From Larix sibirica (taxonomy: Eukaryota; Streptophyta; Pinopsida; Pinales; Pinaceae): DNA of 20,289 bases. The notes under the pieces are model-generated. The model saw nothing but the letters and a program-made list of their open reading frames with translations. It made no database searches and was not told where the DNA came from. This document shows positions 1 through 11,845 of this stretch, one piece after another (positions within the stretch are counted from its first letter, which is position 1; the number at the start of each line of letters is the position of its first letter). A program made the translations under genes and the position numbers. Location: assembly GCA_004151065.3 (NCBI GenBank), contig NWUY0300003249.1, positions 54,406 through 74,694 of the forward strand, given 5' to 3'.

Positions 1-674
1 ACTGCTGATCTCTCTTGTTCTCATTCCTCTTGTAAATGTTAAGCTGTAAAAACATAGTAAAACCCCCAAAAAAATAAATATCTTAACTTTCAACCGTTAA
101 AACTCTTAGTTCTTTAAAACCCGCTAATGAAATATCATCAAATAACCATATCTAAAATTTCATTGCATTTCGACTCCATATGCTCATAGAACCAGGCACT
201 AGTCCATCATTGATTTCGCCCTACCTGGGCAAAACTGCCAATCACGCCTNNAGATTTGGGTTTAAGATGGATCTATGCTGGTTGACTGTTACAGATGGAT
301 TTTAACCACAATAACTGATCAACCTTATATAGAATCTTTTTTTTTTGTTGCATTCTTTATACATGATTTTGAATGCATTCCTTTTTATCCGCAAGTAGTT
401 CTTTTTTTTGTTTCCTTGTGGGTATTAAGGTAAACACCCTTTTCGATTGATTTGTGGAGAGCTATGAACCCAAGCTTTTGCATTATTATGGTGAAGTCTG
501 CTTTAATGTGGGGTTGTCCAACTCGACTAGTTTATACACTTGATCAGTGTTTGAACCTGGGAAATTATTTTGGCAATGCCCTCTGTCAAGCACTAGATCA
601 CAACTTGACAGTCTAAATAGCTAAAAATTTTAGTTTCCAAGTGCACTGGAATTTTAAAGGTGTAAAATATAACT
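1..674. other. Non-coding AT-rich stretch, no gene seen
   Basis: No convincing reading frame, RNA gene or complete repeat is visible. Positions 250-251 are undetermined bases (nn). Positions 259-283 closely match the arm of the foldback element at 10631-11036 and the related copy near 13266, so a short relic of that family may lie here. Several T-runs occur between 330 and 410. Confidence 0.5.
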
Positions 675-2910
675 TTGATATGCTCGTCTGATCTTGATCC
701 AAATTCCTTGTTCTCCCATACCTCCTCCCTCTATGATATACTGGGACAACCCCTCATCCACATTACCTCACCCCCTTCTTCATGCCTCTTATTCATTCTA
801 CATGACATTTGTGATGTTGTTTGGGTCATGAGTTACAACAAAGCTGCAGATTCAGAGGGTTTCAAGATCGAGCTCGTCAAGCATGGCCTCCATGCACTAG
901 ACTGTTACCCGGCTGACTTGTTCAACCATGTGGTCTGTGCTGGCTTCCCACAACCTTGGTCACACCATATTATTCACCCAATTCACAAATCGAGCTCTAG
1001 TGCAGATCCCATTAACTATAGAACGATCATGGTTGGCCACACTTTCTCCAAATTATATGCTACATTTCTCCATATGCAACCTTCTAGGGAGTTTGACAGT
1101 AGACACCTTAGAGCTAGAGGACAGGTGGGATTCAGATTGTCTTACCCAACTATTGATCACATTCCCACACTTCGGGCCATCATTGAGGAGGTGCGTCATC
1201 GCTCTTCGGAAGTGTATGGTTGCTTTGTAGACTTTCGGAAAGCATTTGATTCTGTTCCTTGAGTGGCATTATTCCATAGGCTCAACGACATTGGCATCCT
1301 GAGACCATTCTGTCTGCCAAGAATGTTCATGAGATTATATGCGACGGTTCTTGGTCACTTTCACATCACCCATGTGATATCCTTCTTTATTAGGAGCACA
1401 ATTGGGGTCAAACAAGGTTGTCTCCTATCCCCCATTTTATTTGGGATATACATTGATGGTTGGAATCCTTCCTACATAAGCACATCTAGGATGGGGATGG
1501 GTGCCTTCTCCATCATGTCTCGATCTTGATCCTGCTCTTTGTCGATGATGTGGTCCTCATGGCCCTCCTCACTACAGGGGTTGTAGCGATAGCTAGATGC
1601 CTTGTTCCTTTTTTTGCGATCTTCTTCAGTTGATGGTCAACCTGGGTAAAACTAAGGTCATGATCTTCAACGGGTTGAAGAAACTCCTATAGATGTTCAT
1701 TTCTTCTTTTGAGGTGACAAGATTGAGATCACTAGCACCTACACCTATTTGTGGGTACAGTTAATAGGACCTTGTTTTAGTTTACGACATGCCCTTCAGC
1801 TCTGAGTCAACAAAGGATATAGATCCTTAGCCCTTCTTGAGGGACAGTGCTTCATACATCATTTTTAGGACATCTTGTTTAAGATGTCTCTAATGGACAC
1901 TCTCATTAGACCCATAGTCCTTTATGGTTCAGAGATTTGGGGGCCTTGTCTACTAGACAACGATTGGGCCTTAGTAGAAGAGTGCATATCCTCCTACTCT
2001 CTCGCATTATCGGATGCAAGCAGACAGTCCCACAGCCCATCATCAAAGTTTGGTGGCCGCCCCTTTTGTCTTGAGGCAATTTTTCGTCTTGTCTCACTCT
2101 TACATCGTCTTTGAAGCTTCGTTGACTCACGTGATCAATATCCATATTTGGCCTATCTCTCATTGCAGTCCATTGCCTTGGATAGCCTTTCAGGTCATAC
2201 TAGATCCTGGTATGCAGGGGTCGTGAATTTGTTGGCATCTTTTGGCATTGGGATGGACCAGCTTCCTCCATTTTGGTACTTTGTGGACGCGCCTGGTGGC
2301 CTCCTACCTACCAAATAGGAGTTGAATAGAATCATCTGAGACGACATCTATAGATAGTTTGTGTAGGTCACTTGGACCAATCCTTAGGGTGGGTTATGTC
2401 CAAAGATGGCCTTTTATGCTACACATTTCATGGATCTGAAGGGGACTCATCTTTCGACCCCATTATACACTTCGCCATTGACACATGCTCTTTGTATCCC
2501 TTTAGGCTAGTTCAGAGTTGGTTCTCATCGTCTTAGTGTTGAGACTGATCACCAGATCTATCAATCAAACATGATTTGCTAGGTCTGTCATCTTTAGGAG
2601 ATTGAGATCGAGGAACACTTCATCTTCCGGTGCCCTATATCTATTATGAGATTCACGAGCAGTTTCATTGTCTCTTAAGGGACCTTCTTCTTGTGGAGTC
2701 CTAGTCTCTGGCAACTTTCTTCAGGTATTCGGATTAGAGATGTTTGGCTACTTATAGGAGGTCCTCATGCTTCGGTCCCTCATCCTCTAACAACATTTGC
2801 AGTCAGTATTGGTCTCCACTCAGCGGATCAGCAACAAGAGATCGATAAAAGACGGTATTGATTCTGATCGTAGATCAATTAGTGTCAGGGCCATTACGAG
2901 TGCATAATTA
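675..2910 (+). mobile_element. Decayed non-LTR (LINE) retrotransposon, reverse transcriptase and C-terminal zinc-binding region
   Basis: This is a broken ORF2-type polyprotein. Frame 3 gives the RT block that begins near NKAADSEGF (837), then NYRTIMVGHTFSKLYA, the catalytic motif CFVDFRKAFDSVP (1221-1259) and GVKQGCLLSPILFGIYID (from 1404). The second catalytic motif, FVDDVVLMA (from 1538), is in frame 2, so a frameshift lies between about 1460 and 1538. The thumb-like IRPIVLYGSEIWGP (from 1905) and GHTRSWYAGVV (from 2193) are back in frame 3. A C-X2-C-X9-H-X4-C cluster at 2577-2633 matches the zinc-binding region after RT in plant LINEs. In-frame stops (for example TGA at 1260 where CGA is expected) and frameshifts make it non-functional. 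The endonuclease and ORF1 are not visible. The family level is secure; the exact clade is not. Confidence 0.88.
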
Positions 2911-4220
2911 TCCTACTAAGATATGAAAGAAAAATATCTTTCATGTGATTAGAGTTTTACTGCAAATTGTGGAGAATTTATGAAATAATAATTTTTGTAG
3001 ATATAAATTTACATATAAAACATATAGAAGAAGAGTAACTCACTTGATAAATGGTAGCATGTAGAATTTTCCAGCCGTGCATGGGCCTGTGGAGAATAGG
3101 AGGACTCACCTCCCAGACTCCCTCTAGTCCACAACCTCCTACCTTTCACTAATCTCAACAATCATACTATCATATATGATGAAGGATCGAGCAAACATAA
3201 CAATGCATATGCAAGAACTCAAAACTCCCAAGCAGCACCTCAAGCAGAACTCCATACTCTAAACTATAAACTACATGACTCCAAAGAGTGCAAGAAAAGA
3301 AGAAAAGACTCCCTTCCCTCTTCCCTTCCCTTCATATGATATTTTCATGTCTTCCCTTCTTGACACATCACCCCCACCATGCAATATAATGAGAAGTGAT
3401 ATATGTATGTGAGTGTGTGTATTCTATCAATATCCAAATTACATAATATAATTTGCACCATACTATAAATTATAATTTATATATTTAGAAAATAATAATA
3501 AATTAACATTATAATCCAATATACATAAACACATATCCTTTTATAACATATTAAATATATTACACAATAATAACCTATATATTCATATTTTTAAAGTATT
3601 TTTCCACCCCACAGATTGCACATGCTTATTGTGTAAACTGGTGAAGGATTGAAGGTTGTGTCACACTCTTGTTCCAACCCATGTGGCAAGTTAGTACTAA
3701 ACTCCTTAGTGATTGTGGGCCCCTTATGAAGGTGTAATGGTATTGATATGCTTGTTGTAGAAACCGTGGACAAGTCCCAAGCACATTCTCGTGGTACATG
3801 CGATCACCAGCATCCAATCATCAGTATTAATATAATAAAAATTAAATAGCAATTGAACTAATCAATTCCTTGAACACATCAAATCAGACCTATATGGAAT
3901 CATGGCATTCATGTAACAACACCACATCTCAATGCAAATCCATGTGTCATCATAAATTTCACATGTATAAACCAATAATAAATATAGCACAATAATTTTA
4001 CCAACATGCTATCTAATGTCCGAATATAACTATGCTTCACCAGAAAAATGTCATCTTAATATTGCCAATTGAGCCATCTGCAGACAAGGCCACAAGTTCT
4101 GAGTAATCAATATAAGTACAACAATTCATAGACCATATATGACCAGCATTTCACATGGAATGGAATCAAGATCTTAAAAGTGGACATTACAGTTAGGACA
4201 CGATAAACCACCTCTATGTC
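2911..4220. other. AT-rich non-coding segment between two LINE-derived pieces
   Basis: No gene is recognised. It includes a pyrimidine-rich stretch (3300-3370), a short TG-rich run near 3405-3420 and very AT-rich DNA (3430-3600). Minus-strand frames near 3591-3817 are short and overlap one another, with no family resemblance. The flanks look like consecutive parts of a LINE, so this may be a nested insertion or simply unrelated DNA between two LINE fragments. I found no terminal repeat that would prove an insertion. Confidence 0.4.
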
Positions 4221-4640
4221 TTGACTCCAGTGGCGTGGCCAGCCTCAGCAGCCGGTTGACTACATCCAGATATCACAGTAGCAGCCTCCCCACTCTCGGC
4301 CGCAGTGCACCATCCATTATAGTTCCTTCTTCTAGTTCCTCTAGTTCTTCTTTCAGGCAGATTACTATTTCGAGATTCCTTCATTCGGCTTCTGATGTTG
4401 GAGGGACGCTTCCAGCACTCCCAATGTCTCTAGCTTGCCATGACATTCTCGCCATTTTTGTATTGTAGCTCCCAGACCTCCTTGTACATTTTTCTTTTGT
4501 ATTGGCTCTCTTTATACTCATCTCTTATGGGTTGGCTCTCCACCTTTGGAGACATCTTGATAACACACAGTCCCCTTGGCCTGCTTTTGTGGTGATTGGT
4601 TGGACATTAATACAATTATCTTATCTTATCTATTAATGGG
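4221..4640 (+). mobile_element. Probable LINE ORF2 C-terminus with 3' UTR and TTATC-repeat tail
   Basis: The frame from 4235 to 4468 encodes a Ser/Arg/Thr-rich segment with a run of eight serines, followed by FRQITISRFLHSA and a stop. About 170 bases of non-coding DNA follow, ending in a short tandem tail (ttatcttatctta near 4618-4630). A low-complexity C-terminus and a short tandem 3' tail fit a non-LTR element. It could be the end of the same element that supplies 675-2910, but this rests on order and strand only. It has no enzymatic domain. Confidence 0.45.
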
Positions 4641-5989
4641 AAATGTTTATCTTAAATATTCATAAAGGTAATTTGCAATGGGTGTGTTGATCATACATAT
4701 TCATGGTCATTGATTGGTTTACTTGTCTAATATAGTGTAAAATTTGAATTTCTTCCTGGTTAAAAAAAGTAGAGGAAGATTTACAAGGTTTCAGGTCAAC
4801 GCATGCAAAGAGGGAAAACTATACCAGTTTTTCATAATGTTGTTTTTTTCAGGGTTCATTAGATGGTATTCTCTCTCTGGACTTTTTGGCATAGAGGAGG
4901 GTGTCACAGTCATTGTTTAAGGAAACAAAATGTCCCTTTTATTTTCTTTTCTTTTTTCTTTCTTATGGCATTTGTGTTGCTTTTAAGTCAATTGTGCATC
5001 CTTGTTATGAGGGATTTGAGTTGTTTATTGAATGCCATCAAGTGGCATGCTTAATGAGTTTTTCAGAATAACGAGGTGTGGATATCTAAACTGTTTTCTT
5101 ATGGATGGTCAACTGGACTATAGTGTGTGCTTTATTTTATGGTCCAAGTTCATTGCAAGTAAATAATCTGATTGCCTATTATGATCAATTGATCAGAAAT
5201 GATAGCATTTTCAAGACAACTACAAGCAATGTTTGAGACAACTATCTATTGTTCCTGGTGACATTTGTATTTTCCTGCTTTTTTATTTTGATTATCATTA
5301 GGATTTTGATTGTCTGTAGATCGAGGGTGTGGATACTTGTTTGGTGGCTTTACCCTTAAGCTCATTGAGTTGCTATGTTGAAAAGTGGTTTTAACTTTTT
5401 GCATAGCTTTTGTTGTTTTGGTTATAAATCAACATGCTTCCTGTGCCTAGATCGGTCAAGATTGTTTAAGGACATCATTGGCATTTAGAGCCCCTATGAA
5501 TAGCGCAATTTCCAATTTGCAGGTGACAGTTCTTTTGTTAAGCTGTGCATTCATTCTATGTAATTTTTGGGTTCTTTGTATCACTATTTTGGCAGGAGTG
5601 GTATGATTGTGGATGCTTTTGAAAAATCCATAGTTTTGGTCTTCGTGGATGCTTATGACAATTGGCTTTTGAGACATCCTTTTTATCTAGTTTACTTCAT
5701 TCTTGAATCTTTTGCATATAGATATGAGAGAAAAGAGCCTTCACAACGGTCAACTGTGGGAGATGTGTGGGAGATGTATTTGATCTCTTCCTCACTCGTG
5801 CTTTATACACAAGGAATATCACTTTGCACATAATGAATAGACATTTGCAAACAGATATTGCTTTATCTTGTTCCTTGTATGTTATGTCTTATTCTTTTTT
5901 TGGCATTATTGTGGGGTAATCTAAAAGACTAAAGGACATGGAAATTTTGCTAGTTTAAAACTTTAAGAAGAAACAGAACAGTCACGATT
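4641..5989. other. No exon supported; probably intron or upstream DNA of RPT3
   Basis: The stretch is T-rich and intron-like. Frames at 4863-5054 and 5567-5833 were inspected and resemble no known family; neither matches the RPT3 region that should precede the exon at 6589. If RPT3 is intact, this is part of a long intron. Confidence 0.4.
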
Positions 5990-6468
5990 TCTTCTAGGTT
6001 TGGTATAATTTAAAAACTTGTTTCCAACATGCATTATAGAACCATGTATATTCGATTCTCAAAATATGTGGTGTTGAAATAAAGGCACCTACTCTTGGAC
6101 GTTTTGTTGTAAATAATGTTTGGATTTTGTGTTATAAGTTGTATATGCAGTCACAACAATGCTTATTATAGTGGTAATGTTTGTCATTCTGTAAATCCCA
6201 TAAGCTTATGTTGATTGAAAGGTTGTCTTCTAGCTTTGGAATAATTTAAAAACTTGTTTCCAACATGCATTATAGAACCATGTATATTCGTTTCTCAAAA
6301 TATGCTTAGTGTTGAAATAAAGGCACCTACTTTTGGATGTTTTGTTGTAAATAACGTTTGGATTTTGTGTGATAAGTTGTATATGCAGTCACAACAATGC
6401 TTATTATAGTGGTAATGTTTGTTATTCTGTAATTCCAGAAGCTTATGTTGATTGAAAGGTTCTCTTTC
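5990..6468. repeat. Tandem duplication, two units of 236/237 bp
   Basis: Unit 1 (5990-6225) and unit 2 (6226 to about 6468) both begin with tcttctag and run colinearly with only scattered substitutions and small indels. Shared blocks include atgcattatagaaccatg and gcagtcacaacaatgctta. The duplication lies just upstream of the first visible RPT3 exon and so probably within an intron. Confidence 0.9.
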
Positions 6469-6471
6469 TAA

Positions 6472-7603
<1,132 letters not shown>

Positions 7604-8076
7604 TTAAACCTTTTCAGGCAACAGAGATATTTCTATTTGTCAATTACATCAACAGAGATATACTTTATGTTTTGGTAGAAGGCTCAAGTGATGGTACTGT
7701 GCAGTAGAAATGAATATGGACAAAATGTCAATTTGTATTTTCTGAATATATTGTCACCAGATTAAATTGAAATACCTCGCTGTTTATGTTTTGTTGCAAT
7801 GTTATCGAGATATGCGAGGATGAAAATGCTTTATATTATTATAAAATTTACATGATTTAATCCACGAAATTTTGTCAATCATTTTACAAAGCTTTTTGGG
7901 AGGAGATGATAATTAGTGGTATCATGCAATGCGGTGAAAGTTCTCAACATGCATCCCAATATATTATTATATTTGTATTATAATGTCCATCTCAACTTTA
8001 TTCATTGACAACTCACTTGATAAGGTGAAAGTTCAACAATTGAGCAGCGTTTTTGCAGATTGCATACATTGTTAGT
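7604..8076. other. RPT3 3' UTR and downstream intergenic DNA
   Basis: The stop is followed by an AT-rich stretch with no further coding match. The 12-mer caacagagatat occurs twice, at 7619 and 7649. Plant poly(A) signals are loose; a T-rich zone with tgtattttctgaatata near 7734-7751 is a plausible end region, but no single site can be fixed. Confidence 0.45.
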
Positions 8077-8583
8077 TCAACAGAAACAAAAGTAACTTTC
8101 TTGCCTTGGCCTTACAACGTCATCTGGATAATCATGTTCTGCTTTGAGTTGAGGTGCAATTGATTTGATTGCAAATGCTTGTGTACCTGATTTATTTACA
8201 AAGACACAATGGGGGGACTGTTCGCTTGGATTTACTGACTGCATTGGTGAACCACCAGACCTGACTTCCAAAATGAGAGGGGCTTCCATAGAACTTGACA
8301 GACCAAAATGTCCAGAAATCTCTACTGTAAACATGAGTACAAGCGAAGTGATAGCATAACGGACGCTTTTAACCTTGCTGGATCCGTTGTTGTTTACCGC
8401 GAAGCATATATTTTTCATTGCTGGTGCTCTGGCCATGCCAAGATCTTTATCCTTTCTTTCATCTCTAGAGCTGTCTTTGGATGTTCCTCTTTGGAATTTA
8501 GCTCTTTCATCCATTTTTTCTTCATAGTTATCTACATTTGCTTCCAGGAAACGACTGATTCTCATACCACTTCCCACATCCAT
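8077..8583 (-). CDS. Unrecognised 168-codon open frame
   Basis: An ATG at 8583 opens a frame to a TGA at 8079-8077. The N-terminal third is strongly charged (MDERAKFQRG, then DSSRDERKDKD); a hydrophobic stretch follows (YAITSLVLMFTVEI), then a Ser/Pro-rich part and a Cys-containing end (SYFCFC). I do not recognise a family. The opposite strand is also partly open here, so coding on either strand is uncertain. The hairpin element at 8667-8857 lies just upstream of the start. It could be an exon of an unknown gene, a decayed gene or a chance frame. Confidence 0.3.
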   Translation of the reverse strand: MDVGSGMRISRFLEANVDNYEEKMDERAKFQRGTSKDSSRDERKDKDLGMARAPAMKNICFAVNNNGSSKVKSVRYAITSLVLMFTVEISGHFGLSSSMEAPLILEVRSGGSPMQSVNPSEQSPHCVFVNKSGTQAFAIKSIAPQLKAEHDYPDDVVRPRQESYFCFC

Positions 8584-8666
8584 CTTGAACTTTTCAAATG
8601 TTTGGAGCTTCTTTGCCCTTAACGAAATTGAAACATTTGATTATGGATGCTTTCACAGTGGTGAGA

Positions 8667-8857
8667 CATTGTATCAAAGCTTCTGGATGCATTGCATAGA
8701 AGTTTTTAGTCTGATGTTTTGGGTGAACATTTCACCATCTTCAGGGGAATCACCCAGTTTCAGTGTCATTGTGATTCCTTAAAGATGGGTGTAGTGTTCA
8801 CCCGAAACCTTGGACTAAAAACTTCTACACAGTGCATCCAGAAGCTTTGATACAATG
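8667..8857. repeat. Foldback (hairpin) element with about 85-bp arms
   Basis: The left arm starts cattgtatcaaagcttctgg at 8667 and the right arm ends with its exact reverse complement at 8857. The arms stay paired with a few mismatches to the gaatcac block on each side, leaving a loop of roughly 15-20 bases. A perfect 14-bp direct repeat, gaaattgaaacatt, lies at 8624-8637 and at 8857-8870. It could be a target duplication, but 29 bases separate the left copy from the hairpin arm. The structure is MITE-like or foldback-like and has no coding capacity. Confidence 0.85.
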
Positions 8858-8870
8858 AAATTGAAACATT

Positions 8871-9345
8871 GATATCGTTTTAAATCCTCCACATTGGCTA
8901 GCTGCCTCCTTCAAAACAACCACTCTTATCTGCCAAGACAATTTCTGCGTTTCTTGCACTTTTTGGATGCCGTTCTCCGGGTGAATCTAAACAGTAGGGG
9001 AATACGAATTTTAGGCACCATCCGAGTCTCACGTTGTGTGAGATCATTTTGAATGGCATGAGATGTCCTTGTACTATTAATACTCTTTGGGGAGTAGAGC
9101 CATTCATTATTTTTATGGTTAGTTTTGAATCACCTTAACTTCTTGATCTGTGCATGTGTTTGCATCGTTACATTGTTTTTCATCTTTGCTACTTTATTTG
9201 TGCTTTGTCCCATTGCCCGTCACATTACTCGAGTTGTTTCCCAATTTTTATATGGTTAATTTTGAATCACGGTAGTAGTATCTTTTAATATTATCTCTTC
9301 ACTCAATGTTTTCATCCCTGCAACATGATTTGAGATCTATCCTAA
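8871..9345. other. Intergenic DNA, no supported gene
   Basis: A 69-codon minus-strand frame (9107-8898) is open, but it has no recognised domain and is close to chance length. No RNA gene is seen. A near-identical phrase (gttaattttgaatcac) at about 9118 and 9255 hints at an old local duplication. Confidence 0.4.
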
Positions 9346-9550
9346 ATTTTAAACCAATTTTGCACTAATCCTTCCTCTTGGATCAGTGACAAGTTCCTTA
9401 TCTATGTTCTATCTGGTTTTTTCCTTTGTCACTAGATAATTTAAGATGTTTCCCAAATTACACTAAGTTTTGCACTAATCCTTTCTCTTGGGTTAGTGAC
9501 AAACCTACTGTCTCTGTCCTACCTGATTTTCCCTGTGCCACTTTATAGTA
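9346..9550. repeat. Imperfect direct repeat, period 110 bp
   Basis: The block ttttgcactaatcctt recurs at 9358 and 9468. Similar downstream sequence follows each copy (a tcttgg, then a gtgacaa block, then ctatctgg or ctacctga, then a cact end). The two units are clearly diverged, so the duplication is old. Confidence 0.75.
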
Positions 9551-9878
9551 GTCAAAACATATTTTGGTGCATACAATTCTAACAAATAAATAAAAACCAT
9601 ATAGAGCAAGCTCAGGGAGTTATTGTTTTATACAGGCAATAGTGTAGAGCTTAGAACATGGAGCCAGTCATATATGGTAAATCAATTATATATGTTAAAT
9701 CAATAGCTAGTGTTCTTTTACTTCCTAGATTTGGAATAAACTTGGAACATTGGAACAAAATTTATATGGGATACTATAATATTATTAATATTGTGAAGTT
9801 AAATAGATTTAAAGGGAAACCTTTAATATTTGATGTGATTATATATCTGGCACAAACAAACAAACTTGATATGATATT

Positions 9879-10153
9879 AACAGTATAATAATGTTACAAT
9901 GTTAAATAGATTTGAAAGCAACCACATTAAATAGATTTGAAAGAAACCATTTACTATTGAGATAAGGCTAAATAGGGCTAGTATAGATCTAAAAATATAA
10001 TAATAACAGTATAATAATCTTACAATGTTAAATAGATTACCATTTACTATTTAAATAGGGTTAGTATAAAACTTGAAATATAATAATGATTCATATAGAT
10101 GAATGATTTGGTTCATTAATAATTATTCATATAGATGAATGATTTGGTTCATT
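9879..10153. repeat. AT-rich nested direct duplications
   Basis: The block starting aacagtataataat occurs at 9879 and 10005 (offset 126). The second copy is shorter, about 83 bp, with an internal deletion; both contain acaatgttaaatagatt, accatttacta and aatagggttagtata-like pieces. Directly after comes a 29-bp unit (attcatatagatgaatg...) at 10089-10117 and 10125-10153, offset 36. Confidence 0.8.
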
Positions 10154-10244
10154 TTTACTATTATGATATGGATTTTTATTATAAATTATAGATGCTTTAT
10201 CTATAATAATTGTGTGTTTGTCAATGTAAACAACTTTTAAAGAC

Positions 10245-10581
10245 AGAGAAGTATACCTTTGTGAGTTTGTTAATGTAAATCTATATGGGATAATCAATCC
10301 CATTGTATTATTAGCATTAACTATGCTCCCTCACAACCTTATCATGTGGCAAGGTTGATTTTTGCTTTGTGATCATTATGTAAAACTAACCCCTCTCTAA
10401 TATTCAAGAAGTTATAGAGAAGTATACCTTTGTGAGTTTGTTAATGTAAATTTATATGGGATAATTAATCCCTTGTATTAGCATTCATTATGTTCCCTCA
10501 CAACCTTATAATGTGTCAAGGTTGATTTTTCGCTTTGTGATCATTATGTAAAACTAGCCCCTCTCTAATATTCAAGAAGTT
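10245..10581. repeat. Tandem duplication, period 171 bp
   Basis: Units 10245-10415 and 10416 to about 10581 both begin agagaagtatacctttgtga and end with ctctaatattcaagaagtta. They differ by scattered substitutions and a few short indels, so this is a recent or well-preserved duplication. No coding content is seen. Confidence 0.92.
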
Positions 10582-10630
10582 AGTGCAGTTGGATAACTTT
10601 AATTTGATTTCTTAGATTTGCATCGTGATT

Positions 10631-11036
10631 GGATCAAGAGTAGTGGGGTGCTCTACAACCTAGTATAGGCGAGATGTTATGTTATGTCACGTTACATTAC
10701 GTATCCCAAAAATTAAAAAAGAAGTACTTGCATATTTTTATCTTGGCCCATAACTTATAAAAAATAATAATAAATTAAAACTAACATAGATCCATCTTAC
10801 CTGGATCTTGTTAAGCACCAAGAGGGATCCAATTTCTTGAGGTGTAATTTTTTTTTTTATTTGTAAAAGATTTAAGATTAAAAAAAAAATTACACCTCAA
10901 GAAATTGGATCCTCCTTAATAAATTTTAGGTTTACGATAAATCTATGTTAGTTTTAATTTTTTTGGAACATTATGTAACGTAATGTGACAACATATCACT
11001 CATTTTAAATTTAGAGCACCTCACTATTATTAATCC
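10631..11036. mobile_element. MITE-like foldback element, 406 bp
   Basis: The segment folds back over almost its whole length. The outer arms carry gtggggtgctct (left) and its near complement agagcacctcac (right). The middle arms carry aaaactaacatagat and atctatgttagtttt. The core is a perfect 33-bp inverted repeat (10825-10857 and 10880-10912) with a 22-nt loop, starting and ending with ggatcc. No transposase is encoded. A clean target duplication was not identified, so the superfamily is open. A diverged relative lies at about 13176-13345. Confidence 0.85.
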
Positions 11037-11222
11037 ACTGAGAAACCTGTTTTAATTTGGAGCTTCCTTTTTCACACTCGGAGCAAGGTTCCATCTTTAA
11101 AGGCCACTAAGTATGGTTCCCTTTGAAATTTATTAATGTCAACACTATTCTAGAAAGTTCTTTCGATAACCCATGAGGGAGTAAATTATTTTTCAAGTTG
11201 CGTTCGTTGCGTAAGCTACATT

Positions 11223-11370
11223 ATAAGGTCAAAACCTAAGATGGTAAAGTGATGAAGGTTTTATAGGTTAAATATGAAGGATGGTATATGATAAGTTCAA
11301 AACTTAAAAGGTAAGGTAAGAGTGATGAGGTTTTATATTATGTTAAATATTATAAGTTTAAAATTTATGG
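11223..11370. repeat. Imperfect tandem repeat, about 61-68 bp period
   Basis: Units begin ataaggtcaaaacct (11223), ataagttcaaaactt (11291) and ataagtttaaaattt (11352). The first two also share a gtgatgaggtttta-like block and gttaaatat. The array lies just upstream of the LINE-like insertion. Confidence 0.7.
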
Positions 11371-11440
11371 TATTTTTTTTTAAGTATTTATGTAAAAAAA
11401 GTTTATTTATAAATGATATTTAGTATAAATTTAACATTGA

Positions 11441-11845
11441 AAGGGAGGGGTGGTAGGAGTAGGAGGGGTTATCATGGATTTGGAAGGGAAAATTGTGAAA
11501 TCCTATGCTTGGGGTCTAGGAAGAAGAATAAATAACTAGGCAAAATGGTTGGCTCTTCTGCAAGGTTTAGAGATTTCATCAAATGTAAACATCTCAAAAC
11601 TTCTTATCTTTAGTGATTCAAGGCTTGTAATCCAAAAAATGCAAAGCTTTTATAAGGATAATCCCTCCTTTTGTGGAAGAATCCAAAAATGAATTCAGAA
11701 CCTCCTACTCCTGAACTCGGTTTTCTTTCATATAAAGCGAGAAAATAATGGGTTGGCAGACGATATGGTTAATCATGGAACAAGGCTAGGGCAAGGAATG
11801 ATAGCCTTTGATGAACTATCTTCAATAAGAAAGTGGATCCCATGA
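11441..11845 (+). pseudogene. RNase H-like domain remnant (retroelement)
   Basis: Frame 2 encodes a plant retroelement-type RNase H fold: GGVVGVGGVIMD, then SYAWGLGRR, the acidic motif FSDSRLVI (Asp codon at 11615) and the late motif KRENNGLADD. In the family the enzyme removes RNA from RNA-DNA hybrids during element replication. This copy is dead. The first catalytic Asp region is lost to the 5' truncation, the NNEAEW-type motif reads NN-stop-AKW (TAG at 11537), a second stop lies at 11690, and the frame ends at 11843. Confidence 0.85.

Noticed and set aside
5567-5833. 88-codon plus-strand frame upstream of RPT3, considered as an exon
   Set aside because: Its residues do not match any part of RPT3 or another family I know, and it has no supported splice partners.
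8165-8622. Plus-strand frames of 64 and 104 codons opposite the unrecognised minus frame
   Set aside because: They are shorter than the minus-strand frame, overlap each other and match no known family.
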